NCBI GenBank assembly: GCA_949987565.1
Contig: OX465112.1
Span: 19,379,361 to 19,443,360 of the forward strand
DNA length: 64,000 nucleotides
Reading direction: 5' to 3'
From: Luidia sarsii
Lineage: Eukaryota; Echinodermata; Asteroidea; Paxillosida; Luidiidae
Part shown: positions 33,501-45,245 of the stretch, in pieces
How the letters are laid out: each line of letters opens with the position of its first letter
How positions within the stretch are numbered: the stretch's first letter is position 1
Made by a program: the position numbers and the translations under genes
The notes under the pieces: generated by a model
Database searches by the model: none
What the model saw: the letters and a program-made list of their open reading frames with translations, nothing else
Told to the model about the DNA's origin: nothing

Positions 33501-35084
33501 GAGAGGAAGAGAGGAAGAGGGAGAATGAGAGGGGGGACAGTGATGAGAGGGAGGGACAGTGATGAGAGGGAGAGGGACAGGGACTGGGAAAGGGGATGGA
33601 TAGCTTGATAGCTAGGGAAAGAGGAGAGCTAGGGAGGGGTGGAGAATGATATGGAAGGAGAGGAGAGGGCGAGGAACACGGAGAGAGGGGAGAGATGAAG
33701 AGGGGGAGAGATAGGATGAGAGAGACCGAGAGGATCGGGGAGGAAGGGCGAGGGAGATGGGGAAAGAGGGAGGAGAATGGCAGGGAAGGGCGAGGGAGGA
33801 GAGGGCGAGGTGGAGGGATAGGGTGAGGGAGAGAGAGAGACAGGAGGTGACGGAGAGAGAGAAGGAGATAGATGAACATACCCCACTAAAAGAACGGCAG
33901 AAAGGCGTTATTCTCCGAAGTTTAGGAAATTTATGAATAGAGAAAGTCGAAGTAAACGTGTAATAATGCACCAATCCAAACAAACGTATTTATTTTCCTC
34001 AAAACAGTTTTGGTCCCTTGCCGTGGACAGAAACAGGGACAGGAATTCCAGTGAGCAATTACTCAAGATAATTGTGACCGAGTGCTCCCCCCGCCCCCTC
34101 GTGAGCGACATTCTTGAACTTGAAGGCCACTTCAGGACGCTTATGTCTCCAGGAAGTTCGCCTGTCTGACAGTGCTTGAGCGTTTGACTGGAAATAATAT
34201 TCCCCCTTGTTCGGGTTACCCTGCCCCGAGGGTTAGTGCAGACAGCTCCGGGTTGGCGCGGTCAATCGCCTCTTGCTTGGTTTTGCGAAAGCAAGCAATG
34301 TGACCTCTGGGTGCGATAGCCTTGAACAGGACTACACTGACTGCGTGTCAAAGGTCATACTCCGTGACTAAGCCCCCCCCCCCCCCCGATTGTCAGGAGT
34401 GCTTGCTGTATACTTTTTAAAGAAAATTATAATTTTTACACGTCATTTGTACACACTGACAGATAAAAGATACTGCCCGTAACAAGCTAATCAAAACCAG
34501 GTTTTGGTACGTGCCGGCATGGCTATAACCTACCCTCAATTGTACCATACAAAGTACGTCAGGACATAGTTCTTTCACCGGAACAGGCAGCTCGTCGCTA
34601 AAAGCACAGAGCAAGGGAACAGGTGCCGAGGTCACATAACAAGTGCAAAGGGTTCAATCTCAAACATTAATTGAGTTTACGATCCTAGCAGGACCTTTCG
34701 CAAAGGCAGAATGTATCAAAGATCGGGGTCAACAAACTTTGCCCATATGACGTAGCTGCATCATGACATATATTATGACTATATTCAAAGCTATAAGCAT
34801 CGCTGTGCTGATTTCGTTTCGTAGTTTGTTTCTTCATTCGAGGCTTGCCCCATACCTGATCTGGGGAAGGTGAGCAGGTAGACGTCGTCCTCTCGAACCT
34901 CGAAGGTCTTGAGCGCTTCCAGCGTTGAGGCCTCGACCTGCGGCGGTAGCTTGACGCCGTCCACGAAGTGCATGGAGTTCTGGGCGTCGCTGGCGGCGAT
35001 GGAGGCGGCCAACTCCTGCCGGGTCTTGCCGTTGATCAGGGGCGGGAAGAGGCCATCCAGTGCTGGTTCAATATCGAGATCCAT
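30600..35084 (-). CDS. Cytosolic sulfotransferase gene B
   Basis: Six exons on minus: 35084-34856, 33490-33261, 32978-32861, 32698-32604, 32206-32014, 30712-30600 (stop TAA). Sum 978 nt, 325 codons, all junctions GT/AG. Motifs: FPRSGTHW at residues 73-80 (5'-phosphosulfate loop, split by intron 1), catalytic His138 in TGHCPERYLPP, R159 and S167 in [11 protein letters not shown] (3'-phosphate site), YGSWYDHV, and [16 protein letters not shown] near the C terminus. It lacks a signal peptide or membrane segment, as expected for a soluble cytosolic SULT. Exon 2 equals two fused vertebrate exons; exon 5 is 193 nt against 181. The N-terminal [10 protein letters not shown] context resembles SULT3/amine-type enzymes, but the substrate cannot be predicted. 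All key residues are present and the gene looks functional. B and C share long stretches, including introns and flanks. Confidence 0.88.
30719..31417. repeat. 12-bp array GGAGGTGGAGAG at the SULT B exon 6 acceptor
   Basis: About 58 units on plus with GGAAGTGGAGAG and GGAGGTGGAGAT variants, so CTCCACCTCC on the sense strand, beginning 7 bp from the exon 6 boundary. Homologous arrays exist in C (about 170 bp) and as a stub (GGAGAGAAAGAGATT) in D. Long Glu/Val, Gly/Glu, Leu/His and Ser/Thr frames over it are artefacts. Confidence 0.95.
31762..31985. mobile_element. MITE with AGGCTCGGGCTCAGGCTTCG ends (copy 1)
   Basis: Starts AGGCTCGGGCTCAGGCTTCG at about 31770 and ends in the inverse, GAAGCCTAAGCCCGAGCCTA with AGCCTTCATTTCG, at about 31945-31978; about 220 bp, non-coding. 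Inserted in SULT B intron 5. Other copies: 38645-38868, 47022-47235 and 50698-50852. Confidence 0.75.
32265..32600. repeat. About 28-bp minisatellite in SULT B intron 4
   Basis: Degenerate units of GATGCACCGCGCTAACTTTC with TGTCCCAT between them. Related units sit in intron 4 of SULT C (about 39320-39400) and SULT D (about 46060-46400), so the repeat predates the duplications. Confidence 0.85.
33491..33882. repeat. GA-rich tract at the SULT B exon 2 acceptor
   Basis: GGAAGAGGGAGAGGAAGAGA-type sequence on plus, pyrimidine-rich on the sense strand, starting directly at the 3' splice site. Confidence 0.85.
34680..34715 (-). mobile_element. Penelope-tail fragment in SULT B intron 1
   Basis: ACGATCCTAGCAGGACCTTT followed by CGCAAAGGCAGAATG: a 35-bp reversed piece of the terminal motif. 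Confidence 0.5.
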
Positions 35085-35934
35085 TCTGGGCCTTAGTGAG
35101 TTTGAATTTGATCCTTCTACCCGAGACCGTAGCGGAACCCTGTCTGTGAGCGAAGTGCAATCAGCAGCGCAGTGAGGTCTATTCTGCGTACAGTCAACAG
35201 AATACTGAACCTCGTTCCGCGATGAGGTCAACCGGCGTGATTGTATGTGTGCGTACGCGAACAAAAAACACAGTCACTTTTCCAGGCACGACAATCCATC
35301 ATAATTTGTGGTTATTCCCCATACTCTGGCAGTGAATACAATGGGTATCCCTTTTTTTAGGGGGGGGGGTTAGGGGTCAAGTGTGGAGCAGAATACCGCA
35401 GAGTTGAATTATCATAGATAATAGTGGGTGCATTAAATAAGACTTAAAATAAAAAAATAAAAAAATATGACTGAAACACACAAATTACGTTTCATCTTGG
35501 AGTATAATATACAAATGAACATAATTATTCAATGCCAAATTTTCAATGCCAAGAATTTTATTTCGTTGGTCTTCAGTTGACCTCTAAAAGAAGGGTCAAA
35601 GGTCAAAGAATCGCTCCGACACTTCATCAAACTCAACGTATACATAAAAAACACATCTGTGTAAGTTTCGGCTTAATCCGTCAACCATGTTTTGAGAAAA
35701 ACCGTGGAAACAAAATGTAATGGTAATATTTTCTAGACAGAGAGGGCAAAATTCGTAAAAGGAACTTTTTGTTCGGAATTTCAATAAATTTCCTCTTTTC
35801 TCGAAAATGACATATTTTCGAGCACTAAAAATGCACGAATTGCCTGATACCATTACAACCTTAAACAGATAGAAATAAAAGGGTTGTTCATCGCGGTGGT
35901 GTAGATAAGTGGAAAGGGTGATCAAAGTCACGCG
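35085..35934. other. 5' flank of SULT B, duplicated beside SULT C
   Basis: Collinear with 42360-43060 (for example GAGTTGAATTAT, AAACTCAAC, CTTCGGCT/CTCAATCCGTC, GAGAAAA), showing that the upstream regions of B and C duplicated together. The presumed promoter lies here; no clear TATA was found. Confidence 0.55.
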
Positions 35935-35938
35935 ATGT

Positions 35939-36000
35939 GTCGTTGCTGGTGGCGACGTTTCGGTTGCTAACTGCTAACCTTCATCAGGCAACTGAAGAAT
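35939..36000 (-). ncRNA. Hammerhead-ribozyme-like core (probable Penelope/retrozyme relic)
   Basis: On minus: CTGATGA at 35987-35981, a 19-nt segment whose ends pair (GGTT..AACC), then GAAA at 35961-35958. A 5-bp stem I is possible between GTTGC (before CTGATGA) and GCAAC (near 35945). The 11 nt between GAAA and GCAAC do not form an evident stem III and the expected UH cleavage doublet is not clear, so it may be a decayed copy. Confidence 0.4.
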
Positions 36001-36469
36001 GCGCGCTGCGGCGTCTGTTTATGTCCGCCGGTTCTAAGTAATTTCTCAAATTGGCAATGTCCGCAAATTGGGCACTTGACAGATTGTGTACACTCCCTTA
36101 AAGATGCTGACATTGATGACGTCCCCGAAATGGTGGTTGTTTGTCCCAATGTCGTATACCATGAAATGGCGGATCATTGGCAAACTCAGGAGCAGATACC
36201 TCGAAGATAATCTTTTTTATTATTGATTTTCAGGGAGAAAAATCATGTTCTTTTTGGTCATTTGAGAACCACGAACTTCGACGATACTTGCTTATACCAA
36301 TATTATTGTCCCGGGGTGTACACGCATGTCCAAAACAAACCAGTAACAATAACAACAACAGCAAAACAACAACATTAAGTTATGGTAACGAAAGTGGGTA
36401 ATATTTTTGATTCGTTGGATTTGTGAGTTAAAATTGGCGGGAGATAGGAACTTTTGTGAAAACAAAGTG

Positions 36470-36660
36470 TTTGGGAATTTAAGTTGCTCTATACAGGCCT
36501 CTCAGGTAATAATTCTCCAAAAACAGTATGGCAACCTTAGAGAAAGAACGAATCTGTCAGGGAAGAAATGACAAAGAAGTGAGGCCATCTTGATCCTCTA
36601 GCTAACATCGTGAAAAGTTGACCTACTTAACAGAAGGTCAAAACAAAAGAGGCACAAAGT
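36470..36660. other. Tandem-duplication flank: shared start of the SULT repeat unit
   Basis: AGTTGCTCTATACAGGCCTC, TCAGGTAATAATTCTCCAAA and the LINE piece AACGAATCTGTCAGGGAAGA lie just beyond the 3' end of SULT C. The first two recur at 45182-45225 beyond SULT D, and the LINE piece recurs at 30303 beyond SULT B. These mark edges of the duplicated unit. Confidence 0.65.
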
Positions 36661-36835
36661 TGATACAGCTTTATTAAATTCGAGTCAAACAAAGGAAAAA
36701 CTGACTAAGAACTTTTGAACAAATTGAAACAATTGGCAAAGAAAAAAGAGAAGAGACCAAATTTTGGGGTGGGGGCGGAAAACAAGACCTTTTCCGCTTA
36801 GCTTTTGGAGTGGACTGCACTTGGGCATGGCGACC

Positions 36836-39800
36836 TTAGAGTTCGAAATCAAAGTCCAGGCCACTTCCTTGCATTTTCAGGGCGTAGACCTTGTCGAAGA
36901 GTTCGCTCTGCGTCACGGTGAAGGAATCCTTCCAGTTACCGACCTTCCCTGTCCAGGGAGGTGAAGAGAAGGAGAGAGGTGGAGAGGGAAGTGGAGAGGG
37001 AGGTGGAGAGGGAGGTGGAGAGGGAGGTGGAGAGGGAGGTGGAGAGGGAGGTGGAGAGGGAGGTGGAGAGGGAGGTGGAGAGGGAGGTGGAGTGGGAGAG
37101 GGAGAGGGAGGTGAAGAGAAGGAGAGATGACGGATGAACAATCAATAAACAACAAATCTAAACTTCCATTGTTCCATTGTCTCTCTGGTTTATATTAATT
37201 TTGACCAATATGTTGGTCAATAAATGCAGATGCTGGACTAGGTTGGCGAACAACCATCACAAACCATCACAAAGACCAAGTGACCGGAAAGCGATCTTAC
37301 TGGACACCTTTTCCAAATATATATATATATATATATATAATTTGTTTACAGTGTTCGTACAACATCTCAACAAGAAAGCAATGTTCATACTAATTGGCAT
37401 AAATTAGCATAAATTGGCAAAAAATGTACATACCTCAATATTACATTGAAAATATGCTGCAATTCTATTCCGTATAAAATATTAATTTAGATGTATTCTA
37501 GAACAGCATCTCTCATATTTCAATGTCATGCATTGATGGTCTAAATCTTGTTTGAAATTATATCTCACTGAAAACGAATAGGAGCTATTTAGATATCAAG
37601 CGGTAATAAAGTCAAACAAACAAAGGGAAAACTGAAACATCTTGATGAAAGTGGGGGTATAATCCCTGGAGATATACGGCAGTTAATGGTTGAATTAATT
37701 CCGACTGGCGCCCCCAACCCGGCAAAGACTACTTGACTATTAGGGAAGGCCGCCATCTAAGGGCTGGACAACTCAGATGGTAAGAGCACTGGTATGCCAA
37801 AGACTAGTTGACTATTAGGGAAGGCCACCATCTAAGGGCTGGATAGCTCAGATGGTAAGAGCACTGGTATGCCAAAGACTAGTTGACTATTAGGGAAGGC
37901 CACCATCTAAGAGCTGGATAGCTCAGATGGTAAGAGCACTGGTATGCCAAAGATTAGTTGACTATTAGGGAAGGCCACCATCCAAGGGCTGGATAGCTCA
38001 GATGGTAAGAGCACTGGTACATTAATCCAGAGGTCTCAGGTTCAAGTCCCGATCCAATCCAAGTTTTTTTCTTTTCCAAATTTCAAGCCGTAATTAACAA
38101 AGAAACTTACTCAAATTCAATGTCGCACACGTGACCGAAAAGCAATTAAAGCCATACGAAAACCGAAGGTAGGGTAATATTAATTTCTCCTGTCAAAAGG
38201 TACAGTGGTTGCTTTGGGAAGCCTATGCACGTATTTAGAATGTGTGAACCCGTATGGTACCTTTCCTCAAGTAAGGCTGGACGCCCAGTGCGTGAGTCAT
38301 CAGCACGCCCTTATCACCGTGCTCTTCCTCCAACTTCCGGTAGGTCGCCTTCATCCCGTCGAAGGTCACGTGTTGCGCGATGCCGTCGATGACGTCATCG
38401 GAGAGGTCCTTCCCGACGAACTTGGCCAGCTTCCCGATAGATCCTTTCAGATCCTGCAACCAAAACACAACCAAAAACACAACACTGAATGTTACTTCAT
38501 TCTCCATGGGGTTCAATAAGGCTACATATTGCAATAGGTTGCTGGATAAAACCAGGGCTCAACTTGGTGGCGAGAACGGTACAGGTGCTCAGTACAATGT
38601 TTGTTTTGAAAGGTTACAGGAAACAAAAGTAGAAATACACTACGAAGGCTTATATAGGCTCGGGCTCAGGCTTCGTCTCCGTCTGACAAAACCTGAAACT
38701 CCAGGTCGTTGTTTGTTTCCGAATTTGAAGGTTTGTTGGCTTGATAGGTATACAGAGTATTCCCCAAGAAACTGCATGGGACCAAATGCATGTCTTTAGA
38801 TGTCTGTGGTATTATGTATAACGAGAAAGAATATGACCGGAGCCTAAGCCTTCATTTCGAAAATGGCGCCATAGAGTTTCACGTATCAAGTTATAGAAGT
38901 AACGTTACGGTCTTACGGCACCAAAACATACGGCAATGCACCCGTTTCCGACACCTTGACAACCATAACCCAATTTCACAGTGAATTAAGCTACAAATAA
39001 GTGCCAGTTTATGTTCAGGATTCATCACCAATAAGAAAAACGATATAATTCATGGTGTTCATGTTGCAAAATTACATAAAAAACAACAAATAAGTCATTA
39101 AAACATACCGTCAGATGCTGAACTCGGCAACATGAGCACCGCGCAGGCGGCCATACGTCCCTAGAGGGCGCGCTTGAGCAGTGCGCGGTTTCAATATACA
39201 GACGGTTTGCCGTTTGGTAGGTTGGTGTATTACAGTGTACAGAAAATGTCGAATAAGATTCGATTCTCAGAATAAAGTAAAAATAGCCTTTAATTTGGTC
39301 CTGGATACAGACACTTTTTTATCCAAAGATGCACCGCGCTAACTTTCTTTCCCATGATGCACTGCGCTAACTTCCTGTCCCACCATGCACTGCGGTAACT
39401 TGTTCGTACCTTCTGCAGGTCTTCGTACTTCACAAACATGAGATTCGGCGAGTCTCTGTGCTTCCAGTAGTTGAGCACGTGATCATACCAGGATCCAAAT
39501 GAAACTGCAAGAGAGAATGATACAAAGGGACGGTCACCAATCGATCTATGTGACCTCTGATACTCCTTTGCGTGACCTCTAACCTCTGACCGTCCTAACA
39601 CTTACACTGTCCCGTCGCAAAAGTCCAGATCAGCTCGTCAAAGTTCATATCCGGGATGAATGCTTCCGATATTTTCACGTAAGAGTTAAGAACGTCTTTG
39701 GGGTTACGAGCGACGTATATCACCTGTACAGAGACAAGCAATGCGAGACACTATACACACGTGGAAATATTGTATGATCCAGGATACGGAGCACCTAAAG

Positions 39801-42359
39801 GGACATTCCATAAAACCAACTCTAAAAAAATAAAAATGTATTATTTCGTGTGGACAATGATGTAGCTCGGACGAAATAACGAACTATTTTTTGAAGTTTG
39901 TTTTCATCAAATGTCCCTCTTTCGAGGCTCCGTACTGAGGGATATCAAATAAAAGAACAGAGGCAATATGGCCGACCATCAGCCTCGGGCTCTACGTGCA
40001 AGCATGGAGGAAGGGTTCAAACAGCATTGCTGCCTCCACGCGTCACGTCACATGTACATACCTTGGCTTTCTTGAGTACGTCCGGCGGAAGGAAACGTTC
40101 CAGGCAATGGCTCCCGATGCACCGCCGTGACGTCATGGTCTCGAAAACTTTGTACCCGGGGGCCACACTCTCTGGCTTTGTGGGGTCAAGGAGCAGCGTC
40201 AGCTCCAAGCCGTTCGTCATGAAGGTGCGGTCGAAATCCTCCCGACCGTCGTTGAGGATGAAATGCATTATCTCGGAGGCCCAGTGGGTCCCTGGAAGAG
40301 GAACAGGGACAGGGACAGGGACAAGGACAGGGACAGGGACAGGGACAAAGACAGGGACAAAGACAGGGACAGGGATAGGAACAGGGACAGGGACAAGGAC
40401 AAGGACAAGGACAGGGACAAGGACAAGGACAGGGACAGGGACATGGACAGGGACAGGGACAATGACATGGACAGGGACAGGGAAAAGGACAGGGAAAAGG
40501 ACAGGGACAGGGACAAGGACAAGGACAGGGACAAAGACATGGCCATGGACAGGGACATGGACAGGGACAAGGACAGGGACAGGGACAATGACAAGGACAG
40601 GGACAGGGAAAAGGACAGGGACAAGGACAAGGACAGGGACAAGGACAAGGACAGGGACAAAGACATGGACAGGGACAGGGACAAAGACAAGGACAGGGAC
40701 AGGGACAAGGACAGGGACAGGGAAAAGGACAGGGACAAGGACAGGGACAAGGACAAGGACAGGGACAAAGACATGGACAGGGACAGGGACAGGGACAGGG
40801 GCAGGGACAGGGACAAGGGACAAGGGACAAGGGACAATGGGAGGGGCAGAGGGGCAGAGGGGCAGAGGGGCATAGGGAGACGGCGAGGGGAGAGAGGGGT
40901 GACGGAGAAGGAGATGGCAAAGCCAGGAGATGGAAGTGCAAGGAAGAGAGAGTGGGGGCAGGGAGGCGGAAAGGAGAGGGACGATGCGAGGGCGATGGAG
41001 AGAGTTTGGGGGAGAGGACGAAGAATGGCAGACAAGGGGGAGAAGGAGATAAAGAGGTAGAGTTAGAGGGTGGTGGAGAAGGGGAGAGGAGAGAGGGGAG
41101 AGCGGGTGATGGAGAGGGACACGGAGCGAGGAGAGGGAGATAGTGAGGGCAGGTGGGAGGGACAAAGGAAGAGAGTGGTGTGAGGGAGAGAGAGTGAGGT
41201 AAGAGAGATGAGAGAGAGGGGGAGAGAGGGTTCAATTCCAACAAAAGGAAAAATCAAAGTTGGGATAAATTAGAAATAGGGAACCTCGGTTCGAAGTCGA
41301 AGTATGATAATGCACCAACATATAGGACCGGTTTTGTCCCTCAAAAAATGTACTATTCCTTTCGCCGTGGATATAAACCAGTATAGGAATTCAAGTGGGA
41401 AATTCCTCGAGACAATATTATTGTGACCGTGCCCCCCCCCCCCCCGTGAACAACGGCAGTTGAACGTGAAGGCCACTTCAGCGCACTCGGGTCTCGCCTC
41501 GGCAGCCCCTGGATTACTCAGGGTTCGGAGTTCGCATTCCATCGCCTCTCGCTTTTTGCGGTTTTCGTTTTGGCAAAAACAGACCTCCGAGTGGTAAAAG
41601 CATTAAACAGAACTGCACTGACTTCGCGTCATTGTCAAAGACCATACTCCGTGATTTAGCACCGCACGCCACCCCGGCCGCGGGTTTTTATTTTTACTCC
41701 GCACCCATGGGTTTTTCGCTGTATTCGTGGAAAACCGTGCTTGAAAAGAGACTACCCCTGCATTACAAGATCATCCAGTGCAGCCGAACATTATTAACAG
41801 CAGCTAGAAATTTGCAATTAACAACACATCTTACTTGTTTATGTCAAACTACAGCTACGACAACAGCCAGTCACATTCTGCCCCTGCTCAAGAAATCTCA
41901 ACTGACTGATCTCGTAACGCAGCCCTGCATGTGGTCTCTTTTCAAGCGCGGATTTGCACGAATACAGCGAAAAATCCATGGCTGCGGTGTAAAAAAATAT
42001 ATACAAGCCCGGCCAGGAGTATACGTGCTGTAAATTCAGCCGAACATGTTTACAAATCCATCACACGTACAATTAAAAGACTCTGCCCTCGTTTCATTGC
42101 TTGTTTCTTCATTCAAGCCTTGCCCCATACCTGATCTGGGGAAGGTGAAAAGGTAGACATCGTCCTCTCGAACCTCGAGGGTCTTGAGCGCTTCCAGCGT
42201 AGAGGGCTGGACCTGCGGCGGTAGCTTGACGCCGTCCACGAAGTGCACAAAATTCTTGGTGTCATTGGCGGCGATGGAGGCGGCCATTTCCTGCCGGGTC
42301 TTGCCGTTGATCAGGGGCGGGAAGAGGCCATCCAGTGCTGGTTCAATATCGAGATCCAT
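36836..42359 (-). CDS. Cytosolic sulfotransferase gene C
   Basis: Six exons on minus: 42359-42131, 40291-40062, 39723-39606, 39504-39410, 38453-38261, 36948-36836 (stop TAA). Sum 978 nt, 325 codons; exon lengths are identical to gene B. Motifs: FPRSGTHW at residues 73-80, catalytic His138 in [23 protein letters not shown] (R159, S167), FGSWYDHV, and [14 protein letters not shown]. Soluble, with no signal peptide. One of three close paralogs in a head-to-tail array on the same strand, so shared or overlapping xenobiotic/amine/sterol substrates are possible but cannot be read from sequence. Introns hold a hexanucleotide array (intron 1), a MITE and tRNA-like SINE array (introns 4-5) and a short 12-bp array (intron 5). 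All key residues are intact. Confidence 0.88.
36958..37130. repeat. 12-bp GGAGGTGGAGAG array at the SULT C exon 6 acceptor
   Basis: About 14 units; same position and same unit as the 700-bp array in SULT B, flanked by the same GAAGGAGAG sequence at both ends. Confidence 0.92.
37640..38062 (+). repeat. SINE with its tRNA-like head tandemly repeated four times
   Basis: TAATCCCTGGAGATATACGG (SINE body) leads into four units of about 87 bp, each containing GGCTGGATAGCTCAGATGGT (A box; the first copy reads GGACAACTC) then AAGAGCACTGG. The last unit completes the tRNA-like fold with GGTCTCAGGTTCAAGTCCCG (B box). Lies in SULT C intron 5. Single or partial copies lie at 23.7, 58.0 and 60.2 kb. Confidence 0.75.
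38645..38868. mobile_element. MITE with AGGCTCGGGCTCAGGCTTCG ends (copy 2)
   Basis: Same element as at 31762-31985, here in SULT C intron 4, ending GGAGCCTAAGCCTTCATTTC. It is not at the corresponding position in SULT B (there it is in intron 5), so the insertions are independent. Confidence 0.75.
40293..41240. repeat. Hexanucleotide AGGGAC array and GA tract at SULT C exon 2 acceptor
   Basis: AGGGAC/AAGGAC/AAAGAC hexamers from 40300 to about 40850, then GA-rich sequence to 41240. Pyrimidine-rich (GTCCCT) on the sense strand and starting at the 3' splice site. All long Cys/Pro, Ser/Leu, Val/Pro, Asp/Arg and Gly/Thr frames here come from the 6-bp period. Confidence 0.93.
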
Positions 42360-43054
42360 TCTGGGCCTTCGTGAGTTTGAATTTGATCCTTCTACCCGAG
42401 ACCGTAGCGGAACCCTGTCTGTGAGCGAAGTGCTGAACAGCGCGAACTAGCCCACAATAAATTCTGAGTACGGGTTCAACCAGCGTGCGCGTGTGTTTGT
42501 CGAGTCCGGTGACGCGGAAACAACCCAGCCCGGCACTTTCGAGGTACGGCGAACTACACGTACACCCCCAACAAGTGACAATTCAAGCCGCAATGATTTA
42601 TGGTTATGATATGCGGGGCTCCATAGTCCGGTAATAATTACTGGTATTTGGGGAGACTCGGGGGTGAAGTGGATCGCAGAATATCGCAGAGTTGAATTAT
42701 TATGGAAACTATTCCGTGTGTTTTCCAGGTCCCCTTTGGCTTTGCATGAACCTACCCAAATGTCCAACCTCTTGGACTTATCTAGCATAGAGATGGCTCG
42801 CGTGTTTCATTTAGTGACTTACAATTTAGTGTGCATCATAATTGTGGAAAATGCTTACTGGTAGGGTACACCATTTCCGAGGGTCAAATAATCGCCTCCA
42901 TACTTTGTTAAACTCAACTTATGCAAAACAAAACATCACACATGCTTAAACTTCGGCTCAATCCGTCGATCATATCTTGAGAAAACTGCCGTCGAACCGT
43001 CATTAAATGCTTACTTTTTTCAGACATAAAGGGCGGTATTTGCATGTGTAAGGG

Positions 43055-43530
43055 TGCAGAACACTAACTCGAGCTCCCATCGAACACTGTACAAAAACAT
43101 TCTCTTTCAAAGCCAATTATCCCACACCGAAAAGTCTCTCAGTTCTTGTAGCTATACTGAAAATTGTAGTTTGGACCTTCATTTATCAGATTCTTGTAAA
43201 TTTTAGTGCCCTTAGCCGATTAGATTTTTTGCTAATTATCCCCAGAAAAAAAACACCCTCAAAATGTGTTGCCGTCCAAGCCGAATTTCTGCAAGGATTT
43301 TTGGGATGGACCACTCCACTCCCACAGCCAAATAGGGCCACATTTAAAGCCGGATGTGGTCCAAATTACATACCAAATTGAATTGAAGAGTGAACCCCCA
43401 GGTTGTCTTAAGCTTCACTTGCTCTACAATGTATCAGTTAATTAGCCTCCAAAGACCCCTTATTAAAAAAAGTGTGGGTACACACTTTATGATAATCAGC
43501 TCGGCGGAGCCATCTTGGATGGATTTTGTG
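43055..43530. repeat. About 460-bp repeat, copy 1 (copy 2 at 44205-44660)
   Basis: Both copies share CACTAA.TCGAGCT, ACATTCTCTTT/ACACTCTCTTT, AGCCTCCAAA and the ending GATAATCAGCTCGGCGGAGC CATCTTG (shown in two parts). Direct orientation, separated by about 675 bp that includes the telomere-like repeat. Non-coding; probably a tandem duplication or two insertions of one element. Confidence 0.65.
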
Positions 43531-43540
43531 TGCTGCGCTC

Positions 43541-43612
43541 GTAAGGGTTATGGTTAGGGTTATTGTTATGGTTAGGGTTAGGGTTAGTGGGTTAGGGTTA
43601 GGGTTACGGTTT
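43541..43612 (+). repeat. Interstitial telomere-type repeat (TTAGGG)n
   Basis: About 70 bp of GGTTAGGGTTAGGGTTA with variants (GTTATGG, GTTATTG, GTTAGTGG), immediately after copy 1 of the 460-bp repeat. TTAGGG is the telomere unit of deuterostomes. Confidence 0.85.
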
Positions 43613-44204
43613 ACGCAAACTGCAGGTAGCAGGAGTAAAACCACTCAAACATATCGCTGGATTTTAGCTTTATCCATGCACCTGACATTGTCTTTGCCTC
43701 CCGTACATATTCCTGGAATTGCTTGAATTGTGGTGACACGAGAAAACCTGGTCTTTTTTGACACCAGTTGTGGCATAGGAGACTCAGAGTATTCCAGGGG
43801 TAGTACTTGTGTGATGTAAACAAATTAATAAATACTCAATGCTTTCATGATGTGGGATCCATGCTGTCACTGCTCCTGACATAATCCTCATCATGACATT
43901 AGTCACCCCCAGCAACTTAATTTAAATCAGAAACACCCCTCAAAAACCCAAACCCCGAAAAAACAACAAACATGTATTAAGTTACCATCGTTGTATTATA
44001 TTGTGCACTGTTTACATTATAAATGTCATTATTTTCTTAAGAACGGTGTTTTAATTAATAGAAAGCATCTTTAGCTCATGGGAATGTCTCAAAAGACTCC
44101 CATTTGTGAGGCTCTGTGCTTATTTTGAATCCACTGATTGTTTGTAAACAATCGATCCTGCCATTTTTAAATTCCCCTCCAAAATGGCCGCCGTCCTATT
44201 ATTG

Positions 44205-44660
44205 TAGGTTGCAAAACACTAAATCGAGCTTCCATAGAATACTGCATAAAAACACTCTCTTTTAAAGTCAAGTGATTCCACACCTAAAAGTTTCTCAAGT
44301 CTTGTAACTATACTCCAAATTGTATTTTCTTTTCAATTGTGATGCCCTTGGCCGTTTAGATTTTTTGCTTATTACACCCGAAAAAACACTCCCGAAATGT
44401 GTAGCCGCCCAAGCCTTATTTCTGCAAGGATTTTGGGAAAGTCCCCTCTACTTCTACAGTCAAATTGAGCCACATTTAAAGCCAGATATTTTCCAAATTA
44501 CATACCAAATTGAAGAGTGAACCCCAAGGTTGTCTTAAAGTTCACTTACTCTACAATATATCAATTAATTAGCCTCCAAAACACCTTGTCAAAAACAAGT
44601 TGTGGGTCCACACTTCATGATAATCAGCTCGGCGGAGCCATCTTGAATGGAATTAGTGTG
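44205..44660. repeat. About 460-bp repeat, copy 2
   Basis: Second copy of the segment at 43055-43530, with small indels. 44661-45150 that follows contains CCCATTTTAG/ACCCACCCAT short repeats but no gene. Confidence 0.65.
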
Positions 44661-45245
44661 CTGCAACCATGGAACGACGATGCCGCGTAATTTGGAGTGT
44701 TCACACGGTGTTGTACCTTCCCTTTAAGACGCTGAAATTGATGACGTCAACGAAATATGTGAGTTCGCGTCCACACGGGCCCAAACAACTGCGAGCCAAA
44801 CGGTGGCCGAATGGTGGGTGCGCGCCGCGTTGCATTGTGGGATTAAAAACAAACCGGTGACGTGACAGTCTAAAATGGGTGGCATGATCAAATGGGTGGG
44901 CTGCCATATATGGGCAATTAGGTTAGCGTAAAGGGCGCCCGCACGCGCTCAGTTCACCCACCCATCTTAGCACGCCGCCTATTTCGCCCATTTCAGCAGG
45001 TTGTCGCTGCGTGCTCAGATGGGTGGTGACGTCACCCACCCATTTTAGTACGGCCACCCACTTGAGATCGTGACACCGGGGCAATTCAGCGGAGCGTTCG
45101 CAGACGCGTCGCAAGTAGACGCGATTATCTAGAAAAGTCTCACCAATATGAACTTTTGTCAAACAAAGTATTGGGGAATGTAAGTTGCTCTATACATGCT
45201 TCTCAGGTAATAATTCTCCAAAAAACCTTAGTCGGTATGGCGACC

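Noticed and set aside
40017..41257. Long Cys/Pro, Val/Pro, Asp/Arg and Thr/Gly frames
   Set aside because: Hexanucleotide repeat in SULT C intron 1; parts of exon 2 are fused to intron translation in these frames.
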